Positions 19,852 to 30,104 of a DNA stretch of 64,000 bases are shown in pieces. Source of the DNA: DATFVA01 sp963832355. GTDB taxonomy: Bacteria; Bacteroidota; Ignavibacteria; Ignavibacteriales; Ignavibacteriaceae. Position 1 is the first letter of the stretch; every line of letters starts with the position of its first letter. The notes beneath the pieces are model-generated. The model saw only the letters and a list, made by a program, of their open reading frames with translations. It had not been told where the DNA came from and ran no database searches. The DNA lies in contig CAWHTX010000005.1 in the NCBI GenBank assembly GCA_963832355.1, forward strand, positions 1 to 64,000, in the 5' to 3' direction. Both the position numbers and the translations under genes were made by a program.

Positions 19852-22196
19852 CTATTTAGATAAGATCATTTTTTTAACTGAACTGAAGGTACCGGCTGTA
19901 AGCTTGTAAATATATATTCCGCTTGCAAGTTTACTGCCGTCAAAGGAAACAGAATAGCTGCCGGGTTCCTTTACCTCATTTACAATCGAGGCCGCTTCAC
20001 TTCCCAGAACGTCATATACTTTAAGAGTTACAAGTTCAGTCTTGCCCACAGTGAAATTTATCCTCGTTTCGGGATTGAAAGGATTAGGATAGTTCTGTGC
20101 AAGTGAGAAACTGAAGACAGGGGAAAAAGTGACTTCTACTGGATTGTATAACTTGTATGAGCCGTCGAAATCAATTTGTTTAAGCCTGTAATATGATTTG
20201 CCCCGAACCGGTTGATTATCCGTAAATGAAAAATCTGATTTTTCACTGGAAGTACCATTTCCTTTAACAAATCCGAGTACAGCCCAGTTACCTGTACCTT
20301 CTGTCTTTCTTTGAACTTCAAAACCTTTATTGTTCAATTCAGAAGCTGTCTGCCAGTTGAGGATTACGTCCGCATCGGCAGCTGCAGCACTGAAAGAAAC
20401 AAGTTCAACAGGAACTGCACTGAATACTTTAACTACAATGTTATCAACGTAAAATCCATCTGCCGTTATTGAACCGTCGGAGATAAGGTGATAGCGTAAT
20501 TTTATCTGATTGCTGGCATAATCGCTGATATCAATTATTTCGTGAACCCAGGTTAACTGGGTGCCGTCATAAAGCGGTTCTCCGTTAGGCTGGAAAGAAC
20601 CTGTTCCGGGGTTAGTAAACTGACCCTGAAGAGGTGTCCAGCTGCTCCCATTATTCGTAGATATTAAAACCTGTGCATAATCCCAGTCGTTTTCTATTGC
20701 CCACTGAGCGTCATACTCAAGTGTTGCGCCGAGGGAACCGGTGAGATCCAGGGTGTTTACAGTAGTTATTCCCGAATTAGAATTGCTAACGTAATTACCT
20801 GAGGGCGAATCGGTGATAGAGTAGGGAGCAGATACATATTTAGAAGCTGTAGTACCCCACGTACCCGCGGCAGTCCACTTGTCCATATTCATAACGGTAT
20901 CTTCAAAGGCCACAGTTTGAGGTGCCACGAAGAACTGGAAGAATTCCGGAGGTGGAATATTTCCCGGAGGATTAAACCCGCCGCCGCCTGCCGGCAGCGT
21001 GGTTACAACTGAAGCATTTTCATCCTGTGCGGCAATATAATATTGTACGATAGTGCCGAGCTCCTGCCCGGGAATGGTAAATGTGTATGTATAATCGCCG
21101 CGCAGAGGCGTGCCTTCCACTTCATTAAAGCTGCCGAAGCCCCCGCCGGTACTTGTTCTGTAGTATAATCTTGGACCTGCGGTGCCGGTGGCAAGGTTAA
21201 GTCCTGTGCTGAAGTCCGCCGTCAGTAAGAGATTACCGGTATAGTCGACAGAAGCAAAAGGTGTGTGTATTATCTGCAGGTTGAGGTTTAATGCATAGGA
21301 AGCAATTGTTGCAAAGGCAAGCTGTGCTGATCTCTTAAAGTAAGGAACATTATAATGCACCAGCAGATCATTTGTAGTATGATAATAAGCATTAAAATCA
21401 TAATCATCTTCGATGAGCAGTACTGCTGAGTATCCGTTTTCAATGAACGAAGCATGATCGCTGTAAGGCTCTGAGGATAAACTTCAACAATATCCATTCC
21501 TATATTGTACTGGTTGTTAAGTTCTACCATTTTATCGTATATATCGTGAGTTATGCCCACATCAGCTGTGTGAATATTACAAACATTATCATTGTTCGAA
21601 TCCCAGGCGATCATATCCATATTAACCACGCCCATAATTGAATCGCCCGCCTGGGCGGCCTGTGTAGCGTAGTAATCGCTTCCAACGAGGCCCTGTTCTT
21701 CCTCATCCCATACAGCAAAAATAAGAGTGTATGGAAATGTATATTGTGAAAGGACTCTCGCTGCTTCAATAACGGCTGCTGTTCCGCTTCCGTTATCATC
21801 TGCACCCGGGGCTATTGTACCGGAAGGCATATCGTCATAATGAGCGCAAATGATGAACTTCTTATTCGGATAGTCGGTTCCTGTTATAACTCCATAAACG
21901 TTTCTCCCTGTTGAACTGAACTGCTGATCATAGGAGGGGATTCCATAGCTCTGGAATTTCTGTTTGATAAAATCAGCGGCAATGTTATTACCAGGCTGAT
22001 ATTTGTTCCTGGAAAGAATCGTTTGTGTTGTTCCATTCACAACTACAGTTTCCTCTCCCGACAACTGGGCGACAAAATGAGTGAGTGAATCACTATTAGT
22101 GTTATCTATAATCTGCTGAATAACAGATGTCTGAGAGAACAGAAAAGCTTGAAAAGAAAATAGAATTGCGCACAAAAAAAGTAACTTTGTTTTCAT
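19852..22196 (-). CDS. Secreted M28-family zinc aminopeptidase with T9SS sorting domain, frameshifted
   Basis: Signal peptide (MKTKLLFLCAILFSFQAFLF), then an M28 peptidase domain with zinc ligands in ICAHYDDM, APGADDNGSG and WDEEEQGL, and later NMDMIAWD and YYHTTNDLL; then beta-sandwich domains including an ALEYDAQWAIENDW jelly-roll-like region and a T9SS sorting domain (LAQNYPNPFNPETRI, ending VKKMILSK). Two frames are involved. The first runs 22196 to about 21475, the second from there to 19852. A single lost base near 21470-21476 (VYP, then EPYSDHASF) restores one protein of about 781 residues with the last zinc histidine. It is probably a surface or secreted aminopeptidase used on extracellular peptides. 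Confidence 0.87.
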
Positions 22197-22305
22197 ATAA
22201 CTCCCCAGAATTATTCAATGAAAAGGTTATGTGTTTACTAACTTAAGAAAAAAATTATCCAGATATAAGAATTTATTCAGATACTGCTGATCAGAGCGAT
22301 AATAC

Positions 22306-23685
22306 TCAGTTTTTAAATTCCTCTTCCTGGTAGATAATATTATACTTATTTATCAGTCTGTGGATTGATCTCCTGTCCAGTCCGCATACCTCTGCTGTCT
22401 TCGTTATATTGCCATTATTCTTTTTCAGATGATGTGTCAGGTATTCGATCTCAAATTTTTCCAATAATTTTTCTTTAGCTTCTTTGTATGGGGGACTAAG
22501 GAGCGAACTGTCGGCATCACTCTCCTCCCTGGAGGCAGGTATCGGAAGATCAGCCCTTTCAACAATTCCATTTGAGCTGAGGAAATATGCACGCCCTACC
22601 AGGTTCTGTACTTCTCTCACATTCCCGGGCCAGTAATAATATTTAAGAGCGGTTTCTGCTTCTTTGGAAATGACGGGTACAGGTTTATCGTCCCGCGAAC
22701 AGAGGTCGGCCAGGAAATGTTTTGCTAGCAGCAGGATATCCTCTTTTCTTTCTCTTAAAGGAGGAACATCTATCCTGATAGTATTAAGCCGGTAATACAG
22801 ATCTTCCCGGAATCTTTTTTCGGCGACTTCCTTCTCAAGGTTCTTGTTTGTAGCAGCAATAATTCGAACGTCTATCTCGATTTCATTACTTGCCCCTACT
22901 CTGCGGATCTTTCTTTCCTCGAGCATTCGCAGGAGTTTGATCTGCAGGGATAAACTCATCTCACCGATCTCATCGAAGAAAAATGTTCCCTGGTTTGCGA
23001 ATTCAAGAAGTCCCGGCTTGGTCTTAACAGCCCCGGTGAAAGCTCCTCTTTCATGACCAAACAACTCACTTTCAAAAAGATGTTCCGGCAGCGCACCGCA
23101 ATTTACCGGGACAAATGGATTCTTATTCCTCCGGCTCAGAGTATGAATTGCCCTGGCAATCAGCTCCTTACCTGTGCCGCTTTCACCTGTTATTAGTACG
23201 TTCATATTTCCGGCGGCAATCTTTTTTACGTACCCAATGATATGCTGCATCTTACTGCTCTTATAGAGGAGTCCGGGAATTTCCGACCTTATTTCTTCTT
23301 CTTTTAAATCCCCTTCCTGTGAACCATTAAGCAAAGCACGTTCAACAGAATCAAACAACTTCCTTGAGGTAAATGGTTTCTCAAGGAAATCAAATGCACC
23401 GTTCCGCATCGCATCAACACTTGTTTCTATTGTTCCATAGCCGGAGATCATTATTATTTTTGATTCGGGGAAATTTTCCAGGGCCGTTTTCAGTATATCA
23501 AGACCGGAATTCTCTCTCATTTTAAGGTCAGTAATTATAAGATTAAAGTTTTCTGCGGCCACTGTATCAAGAGCTTTATGATAGTCGTCAATCAGCCTGA
23601 TATCGTAATCCTGGTTCCTTGAAAGCAGTTTGTTGAGACTATTAAGCATTTCCTGTTCATCATCGATAATTAATATCTTTTTCAT
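22306..23685 (-). CDS. Sigma-54-dependent response regulator, NtrC family
   Basis: A 459-residue activator: receiver domain (1-120, phosphoacceptor D53 in IITDLKM, acidic pocket D8/D9), AAA+ domain (about 140-375) with Walker A GESGTGKE, the sigma-54 contact loop GAFTGA, and a C-terminal Fis-type helix-turn-helix (about 415-455, ITKTAEVCGLDRRSIHRLI). It should activate transcription from -24/-12 promoters when phosphorylated. Three bases separate it from the upstream histidine kinase gene, its obvious partner. Divergently placed cytochrome genes are the natural candidate targets. Confidence 0.95.
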   Translation of the reverse strand: MKKILIIDDEQEMLNSLNKLLSRNQDYDIRLIDDYHKALDTVAAENFNLIITDLKMRENSGLDILKTALENFPESKIIMISGYGTIETSVDAMRNGAFDFLEKPFTSRKLFDSVERALLNGSQEGDLKEEEIRSEIPGLLYKSSKMQHIIGYVKKIAAGNMNVLITGESGTGKELIARAIHTLSRRNKNPFVPVNCGALPEHLFESELFGHERGAFTGAVKTKPGLLEFANQGTFFFDEIGEMSLSLQIKLLRMLEERKIRRVGASNEIEIDVRIIAATNKNLEKEVAEKRFREDLYYRLNTIRIDVPPLRERKEDILLLAKHFLADLCSRDDKPVPVISKEAETALKYYYWPGNVREVQNLVGRAYFLSSNGIVERADLPIPASREESDADSSLLSPPYKEAKEKLLEKFEIEYLTHHLKKNNGNITKTAEVCGLDRRSIHRLINKYNIIYQEEEFKN

Positions 23686-23687
23686 TA

Positions 23688-25142
23688 TTAATCACTCTTT
23701 CCGTTAAACTTAATTCTGAAAGTAGTTCCTTTGCCTTCATCGCTGATGACCGTTATATCAGCATTATGATTTTTGCAAATGTTTTTAACAATATAAAGAC
23801 CCAGTCCTGAGCCTTTGCCCCCTGCCTTTGTAGTAAAGAAAGGAGAGAAAATCTGGTCTTTGATGGTTTCTTCTATCCCGCTTCCACTGTCTTCAACCGA
23901 AAGCACAAAGGATGAATTTTCAGATGTAAGTGAGATTAAAAGCTTTCCTTCATTGTCCATCGCATCGAGTGAATTCAGCACAAGGTTTGTTAGAGCCTGT
24001 TCTAACTGAAGGGCATCTCCTTTTATAACAGCTTTTTGCTGCATTAAAGACTTTGATAATTCAACATTTCTTTTCTTCAGAATTGGTCTTAAGGTAGTCA
24101 GAGTGTTTTCAACAACTTCGGAAAGGTTAATCTCCCCAAAATTCTTTTCAGTTTTTTTACTGTGCTGAAGCACATTTCTTGTTATTTCCGATATTTTTTC
24201 TGTCTGACTTAGTATTACGCTGATATCGTCTGAATAACCTGCCATTTTATTATTCTGCTCGGCCTCAAAGGAAAGGTAATCAGCACGTGACATAATTATC
24301 GCAGTGTGGTTATTTATTTCGTGTGCAGTTTCTGAGGTTAGCTCTCCCAGTGTAATCAGTCTGTCTGCATGCTGAAGCTGTTCAAAATGGAGTTTATTTA
24401 TCTCCTCCTGTGAATCACGCAGCCTGTCAACCATAAGATTAAAGTTGCGGTTAACGGTTCCGAATTCATCTTCCCTTTCTAAAGCAAGATGAGCCGATAA
24501 GTTACCGCTCTTTACCTCTCTCATCGCATAAATCAGTTTCTGGAGAGGTTTGTTAATAAACGACTGAAAAATGAAATAAAAACCGGCTGTGATAATCAGC
24601 AATACGGCAATTCCAAGAAAAATCATGTGCCTCGTTCCTGTATAGAACTTCGTTTCAGCCGGGGTAAGATTTGCTCCAACGTCCAGGTAGGCAATAATTT
24701 TTTGATTATGACAGTTCCGGCATTCCGGTTTATTTAATATAGGGGATAATGCGTGATATTCATTATTATTAAGAAGATTAATCCTGCCTGATGCAAGCGA
24801 ATCAGGATTCAGATCGGGATGGATAGTCCGAAGCCCCCTGCCGATATCTTTCTTTGAGGAGGCATACTTTATTGTGCCGTCAGGGCTAATGATCCTGATA
24901 TGGTCTATTCCCTTCCTGCCGCCAAGATCATTCACCATTGACTGGATATCTTTCTGGTTTCCCTGCAGCATCGCGTTATCAAGAGTATAGTTCATAAGGT
25001 TAAGAGTTGTCTCCAGCATCATTACCGAGCGCTGGTTAAAATTCTCACGGAACTGTGAGATAAGAAAAAATCCCGGGATGACCACACTCATAATAATCAG
25101 AACAAGGGCCAGGAAAATAAACTTGGTTTTTATGGATTTCAT
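23688..25142 (-). CDS. Sensor histidine kinase with periplasmic c-type haem motif
   Basis: A 484-residue membrane kinase: TM1 (about 8-30), periplasmic sensor (31-171), TM2 (172-192), HAMP (193-245), dimerisation/phosphoacceptor with H274 in ETAHEINN, and a GHKL ATPase domain (DALQLEQALTNLVLNSLDAM, GSGIEE, GSGLGLYIVKN). The sensor contains a single CRNCH at 141-145, just before TM2, in a C-R-N-C-H context that would bind haem c covalently. Such single-haem sensors can respond to redox state, NO or CO. It is co-transcribed with the sigma-54 regulator and divergent from genes for nine-haem cytochromes. The haem is inferred from the motif only. Confidence 0.92.
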   Translation of the reverse strand: MKSIKTKFIFLALVLIIMSVVIPGFFLISQFRENFNQRSVMMLETTLNLMNYTLDNAMLQGNQKDIQSMVNDLGGRKGIDHIRIISPDGTIKYASSKKDIGRGLRTIHPDLNPDSLASGRINLLNNNEYHALSPILNKPECRNCHNQKIIAYLDVGANLTPAETKFYTGTRHMIFLGIAVLLIITAGFYFIFQSFINKPLQKLIYAMREVKSGNLSAHLALEREDEFGTVNRNFNLMVDRLRDSQEEINKLHFEQLQHADRLITLGELTSETAHEINNHTAIIMSRADYLSFEAEQNNKMAGYSDDISVILSQTEKISEITRNVLQHSKKTEKNFGEINLSEVVENTLTTLRPILKKRNVELSKSLMQQKAVIKGDALQLEQALTNLVLNSLDAMDNEGKLLISLTSENSSFVLSVEDSGSGIEETIKDQIFSPFFTTKAGGKGSGLGLYIVKNICKNHNADITVISDEGKGTTFRIKFNGKSD

Positions 25143-25459
25143 CTAAAATTTATCACCGATGCACGTAGTTTGAAATACAGGTCTATTTCGGTTATCTATT
25201 GAAAAATTAAACAGTAGTTATCGAATAAAACATCATAATGATAAACTGTGCCAGAATTCGAAATTGCATTTTTATTCGATTTTATAGGGACATAGATGTC
25301 ACAGTGAGATATTTCTTTCTCAGTAAAGAGAAGTATTTCGCATATTAAGTAATTTATTTTAACTGAAAATGAACAAAAAACAGCGAAATTGGTAAATAGT
25401 GAAGGGGTCAGGGAAGAATCAATTTATTGTAGAAATGGCATACACATTGATATAGCGGG
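25143..25459. other. Divergent control region between the sensor kinase and the cytochrome genes
   Basis: No gene is seen. Near its right end, 25436-25451, TGGCAT and TTGAT stand at the correct spacing for a sigma-54 -24/-12 promoter (10 bases between the GG and the second element), though the -12 element reads GA instead of GC. The predicted start point falls at the start of the receiver-like gene, so the match is uncertain. Candidate enhancer sites were not identified. Confidence 0.35.
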
Positions 25460-25849
25460 GTGATGAGAATTGTTACAATTAGCAATGATACCAGTCTAAT
25501 AAAGTTGATTGACAAACCTGATGTCAAGGAACAAAATCAACTTCTCGTTTACAATAAAAGCAACGACCTGCTCGATGTAGTCTCATTTATCCATACAAAT
25601 CATCCTTCGATACTGATCGTAGACGATGATTTCCTAAAACCCGATACAGCTCATCTGTTGAAAAATGTGAAGAAATTAAATCCCGATCTGGCAATTGTTT
25701 TTATAACCTCCGATCCCGGAATTGAACTGGGTAAGAAGGTGAGCCAGGTTGGAATTCACTTTTACGGCTTAAAGCCATTAAGTGATAATGAATTAGAAGA
25801 TTCGATTCGTTCGATAACCAAACTAAAAACAACCTTAACTCAATATTAA
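25460..25849 (+). CDS. Receiver-like protein with degenerate phosphorylation site
   Basis: A 129-residue protein with the alternating pattern of a CheY-type receiver: ILIVDDDF around residue 54, VFITSD for the switch threonine and LKPLS for the conserved lysine. The paired acidic residues normally at the end of strand one are missing (MRIVTISNDTS), so phosphorylation may not occur. A GGGG stretch abuts the GTG/ATG start. Its gene ends 15 bases before the first nine-haem cytochrome gene, so it is likely co-transcribed. It could modulate the adjacent two-component system; that is inference. Confidence 0.7.
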   Translation: MMRIVTISNDTSLIKLIDKPDVKEQNQLLVYNKSNDLLDVVSFIHTNHPSILIVDDDFLKPDTAHLLKNVKKLNPDLAIVFITSDPGIELGKKVSQVGIHFYGLKPLSDNELEDSIRSITKLKTTLTQY

Positions 25850-25864
25850 ACTAATGGGAGAAAA

Positions 25865-27862
25865 GTGATGAAAAAGACGTTGATACTGTTTATGATAGCT
25901 TTCAGCACAGTATTACTTTATTCACAGTCTGCCAAAGTTGTGACTTATGGAGTAGATCCCCGTCAGGCCGAAGAAGATAGCACAGATATCTTCGAACATC
26001 CTTACAATGGTCTGACTAATGTTGGTGAAAATACCCAGATGTATCTGGAAGCTATTTTAACCGACGCTACTCTTGATAATCCAACCTGGACTGTAATAGA
26101 ACAACCAAATGGTTCCAATCCTGTATTCGGAGCCAGTGTTAATCTGTCCGACAACGAGCAGGTAATTGACTTCAAACCTGACTTATCAGGAACTTATAAA
26201 ATCGTATTCTCAGACGGCAGCGTTTCTTCTGATCCGCTTGTTCTTAAAGTCGGATTATACCTCGGTTACCAGTATTCATATCCTGTACTGCCCGATCATG
26301 CATGCCAGGACTGCCATGCTGAAAAAACAGCTGAATGGGAACAAACAGGCCACTATTCAATTTTTGAAGAAGGTTTGAATGGTACATTAAGCAACCATTA
26401 CGGACCAAGCTGTATTAAGTGTCATACTACAGGTTATGATGTTAATGCAGTTAACAATGGTTTTGACGATTTCGGCTTCGTATTTCCTGATACATTATTC
26501 CCGGGACAATACGAGAACATGGTTGCTCAGTATCCTGATGCTATGCTTCGTGCCCGTATACAGTGCGAAAGCTGCCACGGACCTGGAAGTATGCACGTAG
26601 GTGCTGCTAATGTAATGTCAATTACTCTTGACGTTCAGAACTGTGCTTACTGCCACGATGAAGGTACACACCATGTATTCCCGGCTCAATGGAGAGCTTC
26701 AGACCATGCTTTATTTGCCAAATCCGGAGGAGAGACAAGAGCTTCCTGTGCACAATGTCATGATGGTGCAGGATTTGTTGATTATATTAAAGCAGGAAAA
26801 CAACCTCCTACAAGCGACTACGCTGAAGTTACTAAAATAACATGCGCAGTCTGCCACGATCCTCACAGTGTTGAGAATCCTCATCAGTTAAGAACAATGA
26901 CTGCTACTTTATCAAATGGTTATGAAATTACAGGAGCTGGAAACGGCGCTATATGTATGAATTGCCACAAAGCACGCAGAGATGCCGTTGAATACACAAA
27001 TGATTATCTTGATAATCTCAGCTCACACTATGGACCTCATCATGGTCCCCAGGGTGATTTATTAGTAGGTAAAAATGCTATAACATTCGGTCAGAACATT
27101 GAAAGTTCACCGCACTTAGCTGCTACAACAGACGCATGCGTTAGATGCCATATGTATCCAGCAAGTTCTGACGAAAATGGTAATGTAATCCTGGTAGGTT
27201 CACACTCATTCAATATGTCTCATGATGGCGTAGATAACGTTGCTGCATGCACAGACTGCCACGGTGACTTTGGTCCTGACTTCTCAGATAAGCTTTGCTA
27301 TATAAACGGTACAGCTGATCTTGATGGCGATGGAGTTGCTAATGGTCTTCAGATAGAAATTGAAGGTCTGCTTGAACAGCTTCATAATTTACTGCCTCAG
27401 GATGAAGATGGTAATGTTTCCATCACAGATTCATCTGTAACTTTAGCCGAGGCTCAGGCTGCTTATAACTACTTTATGGTTGAAGATGATGGAAGTATGG
27501 GTGTACACAATCCAAGATATATATTCGGAATTCTCAAGGCTTCCATAGAAGCATTAGGCGGAGTAGTCGCTGTTGATTATGCTAAAAGCGATATGCCTGA
27601 AGATTTCGTGTTGTCACAGAACTATCCTAATCCGTTCAACCCGACAACTACTATTCAGTATCAGATACCGGAAGGTTCTAACGTAAAAGTAGTTGTTTAT
27701 GACGCTCTTGGAAAACAGGTAGCTGTCCTGGTTAACGAATTTCAGGGTGCCGGTTCTTATAAAACAAACTTCAATGCTTCTAACCTTGCATCCGGAATTT
27801 ATTTCTGCAGAATGGAAGCAGGAAGCTTTGTTAAAGTTAACAAGATGCTTTTACTCAAGTAA
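25865..27862 (+). CDS. Surface-exported nine-haem cytochrome c with T9SS sorting domain
   Basis: A 665-residue protein; ATG at 25868 or GTG at 25865 after GGGAG. Signal peptide (MKKTLILFMIAFSTVLLYSQ), a beta-sandwich N-terminal domain (about 25-140), nine CxxCH haem sites between about 150 and 460 (CQDCH, CIKCH, CESCH, CAYCH, CAQCH, CAVCH, CMNCH, CVRCH, CTDCH), a DLDGDGVANG calcium-type loop, then the T9SS sorting domain (LSQNYPNPFNPTTTI to the final KVNKMLLLK). The sorting signal implies passage across the outer membrane and surface attachment. It is divergent from a haem-motif sensor kinase and followed by a close paralogue. Extracellular electron transfer or a surface reductase activity is inferred. 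Confidence 0.93.
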   Translation: MMKKTLILFMIAFSTVLLYSQSAKVVTYGVDPRQAEEDSTDIFEHPYNGLTNVGENTQMYLEAILTDATLDNPTWTVIEQPNGSNPVFGASVNLSDNEQVIDFKPDLSGTYKIVFSDGSVSSDPLVLKVGLYLGYQYSYPVLPDHACQDCHAEKTAEWEQTGHYSIFEEGLNGTLSNHYGPSCIKCHTTGYDVNAVNNGFDDFGFVFPDTLFPGQYENMVAQYPDAMLRARIQCESCHGPGSMHVGAANVMSITLDVQNCAYCHDEGTHHVFPAQWRASDHALFAKSGGETRASCAQCHDGAGFVDYIKAGKQPPTSDYAEVTKITCAVCHDPHSVENPHQLRTMTATLSNGYEITGAGNGAICMNCHKARRDAVEYTNDYLDNLSSHYGPHHGPQGDLLVGKNAITFGQNIESSPHLAATTDACVRCHMYPASSDENGNVILVGSHSFNMSHDGVDNVAACTDCHGDFGPDFSDKLCYINGTADLDGDGVANGLQIEIEGLLEQLHNLLPQDEDGNVSITDSSVTLAEAQAAYNYFMVEDDGSMGVHNPRYIFGILKASIEALGGVVAVDYAKSDMPEDFVLSQNYPNPFNPTTTIQYQIPEGSNVKVVVYDALGKQVAVLVNEFQGAGSYKTNFNASNLASGIYFCRMEAGSFVKVNKMLLLK

Positions 27863-27896
27863 TATAACTTGAAAATACCTCTGAACTAAGCATACT

Positions 27897-27924
27897 AAGG
27901 CTGCTCATTGAGCAGCCTTTTTTT
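27897..27924 (+). terminator. Terminator after the first nine-haem cytochrome gene
   Basis: Stem AAGGCTGCTC and GAGCAGCCTT around a short loop, followed by eight T. It separates the two cytochrome paralogues into different transcripts, or reduces read-through between them. Confidence 0.9.
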
Positions 27925-28034
27925 ATTCCTTCTCTTTATCCCGTTGTCAGTAATATGAATCACATAAACTCCGGTCAATTTTTATGAGATTTGCAGCACA
28001 TTGCAGACATATTTGAAATCAATGGAGACAGGCG

Positions 28035-30006
28035 ATGAAAAAAAAATTGTTACTGTTTATCTTTTTCCTTTCTTCACTACTCGTTTTTCCGCAAACCGCA
28101 CATATTGACACATACGGACGCTCCCCCATACAGGTTGATGCCGATTCAACTGATATGTTCAATATTCCATACAACGGTTTAACAAACGTTGGTATTAACA
28201 CACAAATGTATCTTGAGGTCAGCATGGATGGTGCGCACTTAGCCAGTCCTATGTGGAACGTTATTCAAAAACCCTCGGGATCAAATCCTCAGTTTGGAAC
28301 AACAACAAATCTTACCGATTCAAACCAGGTGATAATATTTGTTCCGGATTCGACAGGAGAATATAAAATAAATTTTACCGACGGTTCTGTTGTCTCCGAT
28401 ACTTTAACAATTTATGCAGGTTTATACTTGGGTTATACCGGAGGCCAGTTATCCTGCGGAACCTGTCATGGTGCAAAGGTGGATGAATGGCAGCAGACCG
28501 GTCACTATAAAATATTTGAAGAAGGACTGAACGGCACTCTCAGCAGTCATTATGGCCCCAGCTGTATAAAATGTCATACAACGGGATATGATGAAAATGC
28601 TGCTAATGATGGTTTTGATGATTTCCCTTTTGTTTTTCCCGACACTCTTTATCCCGGTGTGTACGATCAGATGGTTGCCCAGTATCCTCTCGCTATGCAG
28701 CGCGGAAGAATTCAGTGTGAAAGCTGCCACGGTCCCGGAAGTGAACATTATGGTGCCGCTAATATAATGTCGGTTACGCTGGCAGTTGAGAACTGCGCAT
28801 GGTGTCACGACGGCGGTCATCACGTATTTCCTTCTCAATGGAGAATCTCAAAACACGCAACATTTGAACATGGAATGACCAGGGCATCCTGTGCACAGTG
28901 TCATAACGGTGCCGGCTTTGTGGAATATATTGAATCGGGCAAGCAGCCTATTGCGCAGGATCTCGCAAAGGTTGTCCCGATAACCTGTGCTGTTTGCCAC
29001 GACCCGCATAGTGTTGAGAATCCTCACCAGCTTAGAACAATGGATGTTACACTTTCTGATGGTGAAACTGTCGAAGGCGGGGGTAATGGTACAATTTGTA
29101 TGAATTGTCATAAGGCAAGGCAGAATGCGGTTGAATATACAAACGACTACCTTAATAACTTAAGTACCCATTATGGACCGCATCATGGGCCGCAGGCAGA
29201 TATCCTTTCAGCCAAGAATGCGGTTACTTTCGGACAGAATATTCCATCTTCGCCTCACCTTGCCGCTACCGGCGATGCCTGCGTTACCTGCCATATGTAC
29301 CCAGGAACGCTTGATCCATACGGAGATATAATACTTGTGGGTTCACATACTTTCAGCATGTCACACGACAGCGTCGATAATGTCCAGGCCTGCTCTCCCT
29401 GTCATGGCAATATCGGTACCAGTTTCTCGGATAAGAAATACTATGTGAACGGGAATGCAGATCTTGATGGTGATGGTGTCGCTAACGGACTGCAGATTGA
29501 AGTGCAGGGACTGCTTAACCAGTTGAAATCAATGCTTCCACAGGATGGAAACGGTAATGTAACCGTAAATGATTCTTCGGTCACTCTTCCGCAGGCCCAG
29601 GCTGTCTACGATTATCTGATGGTATCAGAAGACAGAAGCTACGGTATTCATAATCCCGCTTTCGTGTATGGTATCCTTAAGGCTTCTATCGAAGCTCTCG
29701 GCGGAGTAGTGGCGGCAGGAAATGATAATAATCAGCTGCCTCACGACTTTGATCTTGCACAGAATTATCCTAATCCGTTTAACCCGACTACAACAATAGA
29801 GTATAAAGTACCGGAGGCTTCTAATGTGAAAATTATCGTTTATGATGCCCTCGGCAAGCAGGTTGATGTACTTGTAGACGGTTATCAGAATGCAGGGACT
29901 TACACATTGAATTTTGATGGTTCGAACCTTGCATCGGGAATTTACTTATGCAGAATGGAAGCGAGAAGGTTTTGTTAAAGTTAACAAGATGCTTTTGCTG
30001 AAATAA
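28035..30006 (+). CDS. Second surface-exported nine-haem cytochrome c, paralogue, frameshifted at the extreme 3' end
   Basis: Same plan as the preceding gene: signal peptide, N-terminal beta domain, nine CxxCH sites (CGTCH, CIKCH, CESCH, CAWCH, CAQCH, CAVCH, CMNCH, CVTCH, CSPCH), a DLDGDGVANG loop and a T9SS sorting domain. The two proteins share long identical stretches but their DNA has drifted, so the duplication is old. The frame as given stops at 29978 with MEARRFC. Deleting one base near 29964-29968 restores the family ending GFVKVNKMLLLK and a stop at 30006, total about 656 residues. Without repair the sorting signal loses its last strand. It has its own start 172 bases after the first gene. 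Confidence 0.9.
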
Positions 30007-30022
30007 TCCCGCTTTGAAAATG

Positions 30023-30095
30023 AGAAGAGGCTGTCTTAAATGAATAATCAGATTCCGAAATAAATTCGGAATGACACTTTTAAGACAACCTCTTC
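30023..30095. terminator. Large bidirectional hairpin, repeat-like element, between convergent genes
   Basis: Outer arms of 18 bases (30023-30040 and 30078-30095) pair with one mismatch, which is a G-U wobble on the minus-strand RNA; inside is a second stem ATTCCGAA (30052-30059) with TTCGGAAT (30065-30072). T-rich sequence follows on the plus side. It ends both the cytochrome and nitroreductase transcripts. The inner stem and its translation VIPNLFRNL match a kind of interspersed repeat common in this phylum. Confidence 0.7.
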
Positions 30096-30104
30096 TTTTT
30101 CTTT

